Shown here one piece after another: positions 19,082 to 21,298 of a stretch of DNA of 21,298 nt; within the stretch, counting starts at the first letter, position 1, and each line of letters opens with the position of its first letter. Origin of the DNA: Cudoniella acicularis. Its lineage: Eukaryota; Ascomycota; Leotiomycetes; Helotiales; Helotiaceae. The notes under the pieces were generated by a model. That model had not been told where the DNA came from, did no database searches, and worked only from the letters and a program-made list of their open reading frames with translations. The translations under genes were made by a program, and so were the position numbers. The DNA is taken from assembly GCA_013054445.1 (NCBI GenBank), contig JAAMPI010001006.1:1-21298 (forward strand). The letters run 5' to 3'.

Positions 19082-21298
19082 ATGCCTAAAGAGAGTAGAG
19101 GATTATTAGTCTAGGAGATCTAGAAAATTTAAGGTTTGATAATAAGTAGAGTAGATTTAAATAGGTTGGTTTTCCCCTTGGCAGGCAACCCCCCTATTCT
19201 AGTATTATAGGAGCCTAAGATAGATAGTAGGAAGTGTCAATTGCCTAACGAAGCCGGAAGGCCATGTTAATATATCAGTTACTACCGATAGATGATCTAA
19301 GAGTATTGCCGTTAAGTATATTAGTAGGAGAACCCGTAGAAGAAAGGCCGGCTAGAGATAGGGAGAGAAGTATAAGTGCCGTGGCGGACCGGCGTCTATT
19401 ACTAGTATTTTTTTGTCCGTAGACTAGGAGCCTAGTATTTTAAGGTATAGGCCGTAGAGACTAGTCTAGTCATATCGTCCGGAGACGTTGATTTGGATGC
19501 CGTAAAGACAGTGTTAAAGCAAGCTATATAGTAAGCAGAAGAGGACATACGGCGTTAGATTACCGAACCGGAAGCAGCCCGGGAGCCAAATCTATAGTTA
19601 CGTCGAGTAGGGTAGGTTAAGTATTTAGAAGGGTTTGACCGGACGGAATTATAGGCATTGGTTATACCCGTGAAGGACGACGAGCTAGAGTTAGAAGTGT
19701 TATGCCGGGTATTTGATTGGTTAATTCAAGACGTATAATACTATTATATTCGACCGGTGGTTAGGTTAGAGGTATTGTTTAAGGCGAACCGGAAAGAGGT
19801 AGACAAAGACGTCCGGATGCCGTTTGATAGTTAGATAGATATTATAACCGTTATACGGTATACGGAGGTTTATAAATAGTTATTACGTTATATATTCCGG
19901 TCTAAAGACATCGAGCCCGAGAAGCGGCCGGCGTACGAGTTGACAGAACGATAGTAGATATATATAGAAGACGTGTAGACAAGTATTAAGGAATTTGTAT
20001 GATAGAAAGAGGAGTAGGGAGGGGCTTTAGGAAGCGGGGTAGAAGATAAGGAGGGAGAATCAGACGAAGAGATTAAATAGATAGGCCGGATTTAAAGGCA
20101 GATTTTACGGTTATAGATAGTATTATTAAACTAGCCGTTATAAGACGACGAGTATAAGAGCGTGTTGATTAGTAGACTGGCCGTTTTAGGGATACGGGAG
20201 GACGACGGGTGGTTAGATACCGAGGATTATACGCCTAAATATTCGGCCGTAATCAAGTTGGCCCGGTTAATAGTAGTCTAAGAGGCGTATAAGCGGCGTC
20301 GAGAAGCTATTGAGTAGTATAAGAACCGTGGTTTAAGTGCGAAGCAAGCTAGGGAGAAAGTATCAAGCTATTACGTTTTAATACGAGGCTTGGTCAGCGC
20401 GTTTATGACTATAGCCTACGATAGTAAAGATCCTAAGCCTATATAGTGGTTATATCGTAGTCGGTCGTACGGCTTTAAGATCCGGTATACTACCACGGCC
20501 GAAGGGAAGATCTAGTAGATTAGGGATGACGTTTTATATACTAATATACGGTTTGGTATAAGCTAGTTCCGGGGGATGATTTATAGGTTGGTTAGGGAGG
20601 CACGAGAGGAGTTATTTAAGAAGTTGATAGTAGTAAGGATAAGTATAGACCGAGAAGTAGATATAAAGCAGGTGCTACCGATCTACTAGGACAGAATAGT
20701 AGATCAGCCGTCCGAAACTAGAGTTAGGTGGTCGTTTTTAGACGATAAGCGGAACTAGTTTATAGTATACAAGTAGTAGTGGTTATACGAGAGGATATAT
20801 AAGGAGGAGGGGTTAAGAAAACAGTTTATAGGTACGGTAGGGAAGTTAAAGAGGGAAGCCGTAGCCGTATTTTAGCGTCACGTAGAGCGGTTCTAGGAGT
20901 TATTATAGGGTTTAATATATTTATATAGTAGGTAGCTAGCTAGAGCACCGGAGTTATTAGGAATACGGTAGAAGAATATAGCGTACGGTAGCGTCCGGAA
21001 TATTTTTATTAAGGAGGGCTTAGTTGCGTTTATAGCTACGTACTATAAAGGGTATCGGAGTAGCGGAAGTATTAAGATCGTATACCGGTATTTGCTACGA
21101 GAGGTAGGGGAGTTGTTAGTATATTATTTATAGTTGGTTTTACTGTTTTAGGAGAAGCTATAGTTCTAGATAATAGGGAAGCCGAGTAGTAGTCCGTTTT
21201 TATAGGGAGATAGACAGAAGAAGGAGTATCGGTAGTAGACGGGACCGAAGCGGAAGTAGTCTACGCCCGTAGAGAGGGATAATGTTTTAGAAGAGAGG
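19082..21298 (+). pseudogene. OrsD/RecQ-type helicase relic, copy 3, continues past the window
   Basis: The ATG at 19082 opens a single frame of 739 codons to the window end with no shift, broken by about 58 stops. Nearly all are TAG/TAA at sites where Gln (sometimes Trp) fits. OrsD region: KCQLPNEAGRPC (about 19232) with the expected His residues turned to Tyr, then WRTGV (about 19384) and AQYFKV (about 19427), equivalent to the conserved W..GV.CQ.FF..G.QYF.V stretch. Middle region: DDEYKSVLIS (about 20147), YTPKYSAVIKLARLIVV, YGFKIRYTTTAEGKI and QFRGMIYRLV (about 20565). The helicase core is not reached; by comparison with copy 1 it should start some 1 kb beyond the window. Copies 1 and 3 are the same family. 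It was inactivated by point mutation only. Confidence 0.85.

Overview
The window looks like a filamentous ascomycete chromosome, probably subtelomeric or another repeat-rich compartment. The evidence is short GT-AG introns (55-56 nt) with CTAAC branch sites, fungal-only families (DUF3716, OrsD-type zinc-finger/RecQ helicases), and long stretches where CAG/CAA codons have become TAG/TAA. That last pattern is the CpA-to-TpA signature of repeat-induced point mutation (RIP). No organism name can be given from sequence alone.

Layout. 1-2823: AT-rich, heavily mutated repeat DNA with small tandem and inverted repeats and no intact gene. 2824-7370: a RIP-destroyed Ty3/Gypsy retrotransposon complex with three copies of one LTR (one inverted), a gag relic with a decayed zinc knuckle, and a pol relic (reverse transcriptase, RNase H, start of integrase). 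7378-7640: a cluster of ambiguous bases. 7647-13400: an island of ordinary composition. It holds a decayed Cys-rich gene, a decayed DUF3716 gene, helicase-like debris, and a divergent pair made of a PD-(D/E)XK nuclease-like gene (minus strand, one frameshift) and a protein-kinase-like gene (plus strand, two exons). 13397-21298: three adjoining OrsD/RecQ-type helicase relics. The first is truncated and internally deleted, the second has one frameshift and is truncated, and the third is frame-intact, full of stops, and runs off the window.

The most interesting content is the head-to-head nuclease/kinase pair, which shares a 228-bp intergenic region. A PD-(D/E)XK-type nuclease and a kinase-like domain are the two functional parts of the SPOK spore-killer proteins of Podospora, where the nuclease is tied to killing and the kinase to resistance. 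Here they would be separate, divergent genes. A toxin/antidote or selfish-element role is a hypothesis only, and both genes look damaged: the nuclease is frameshifted and the kinase tail runs into helicase debris. The helicase and retroelement relics are dead copies and are not expected to be functional.
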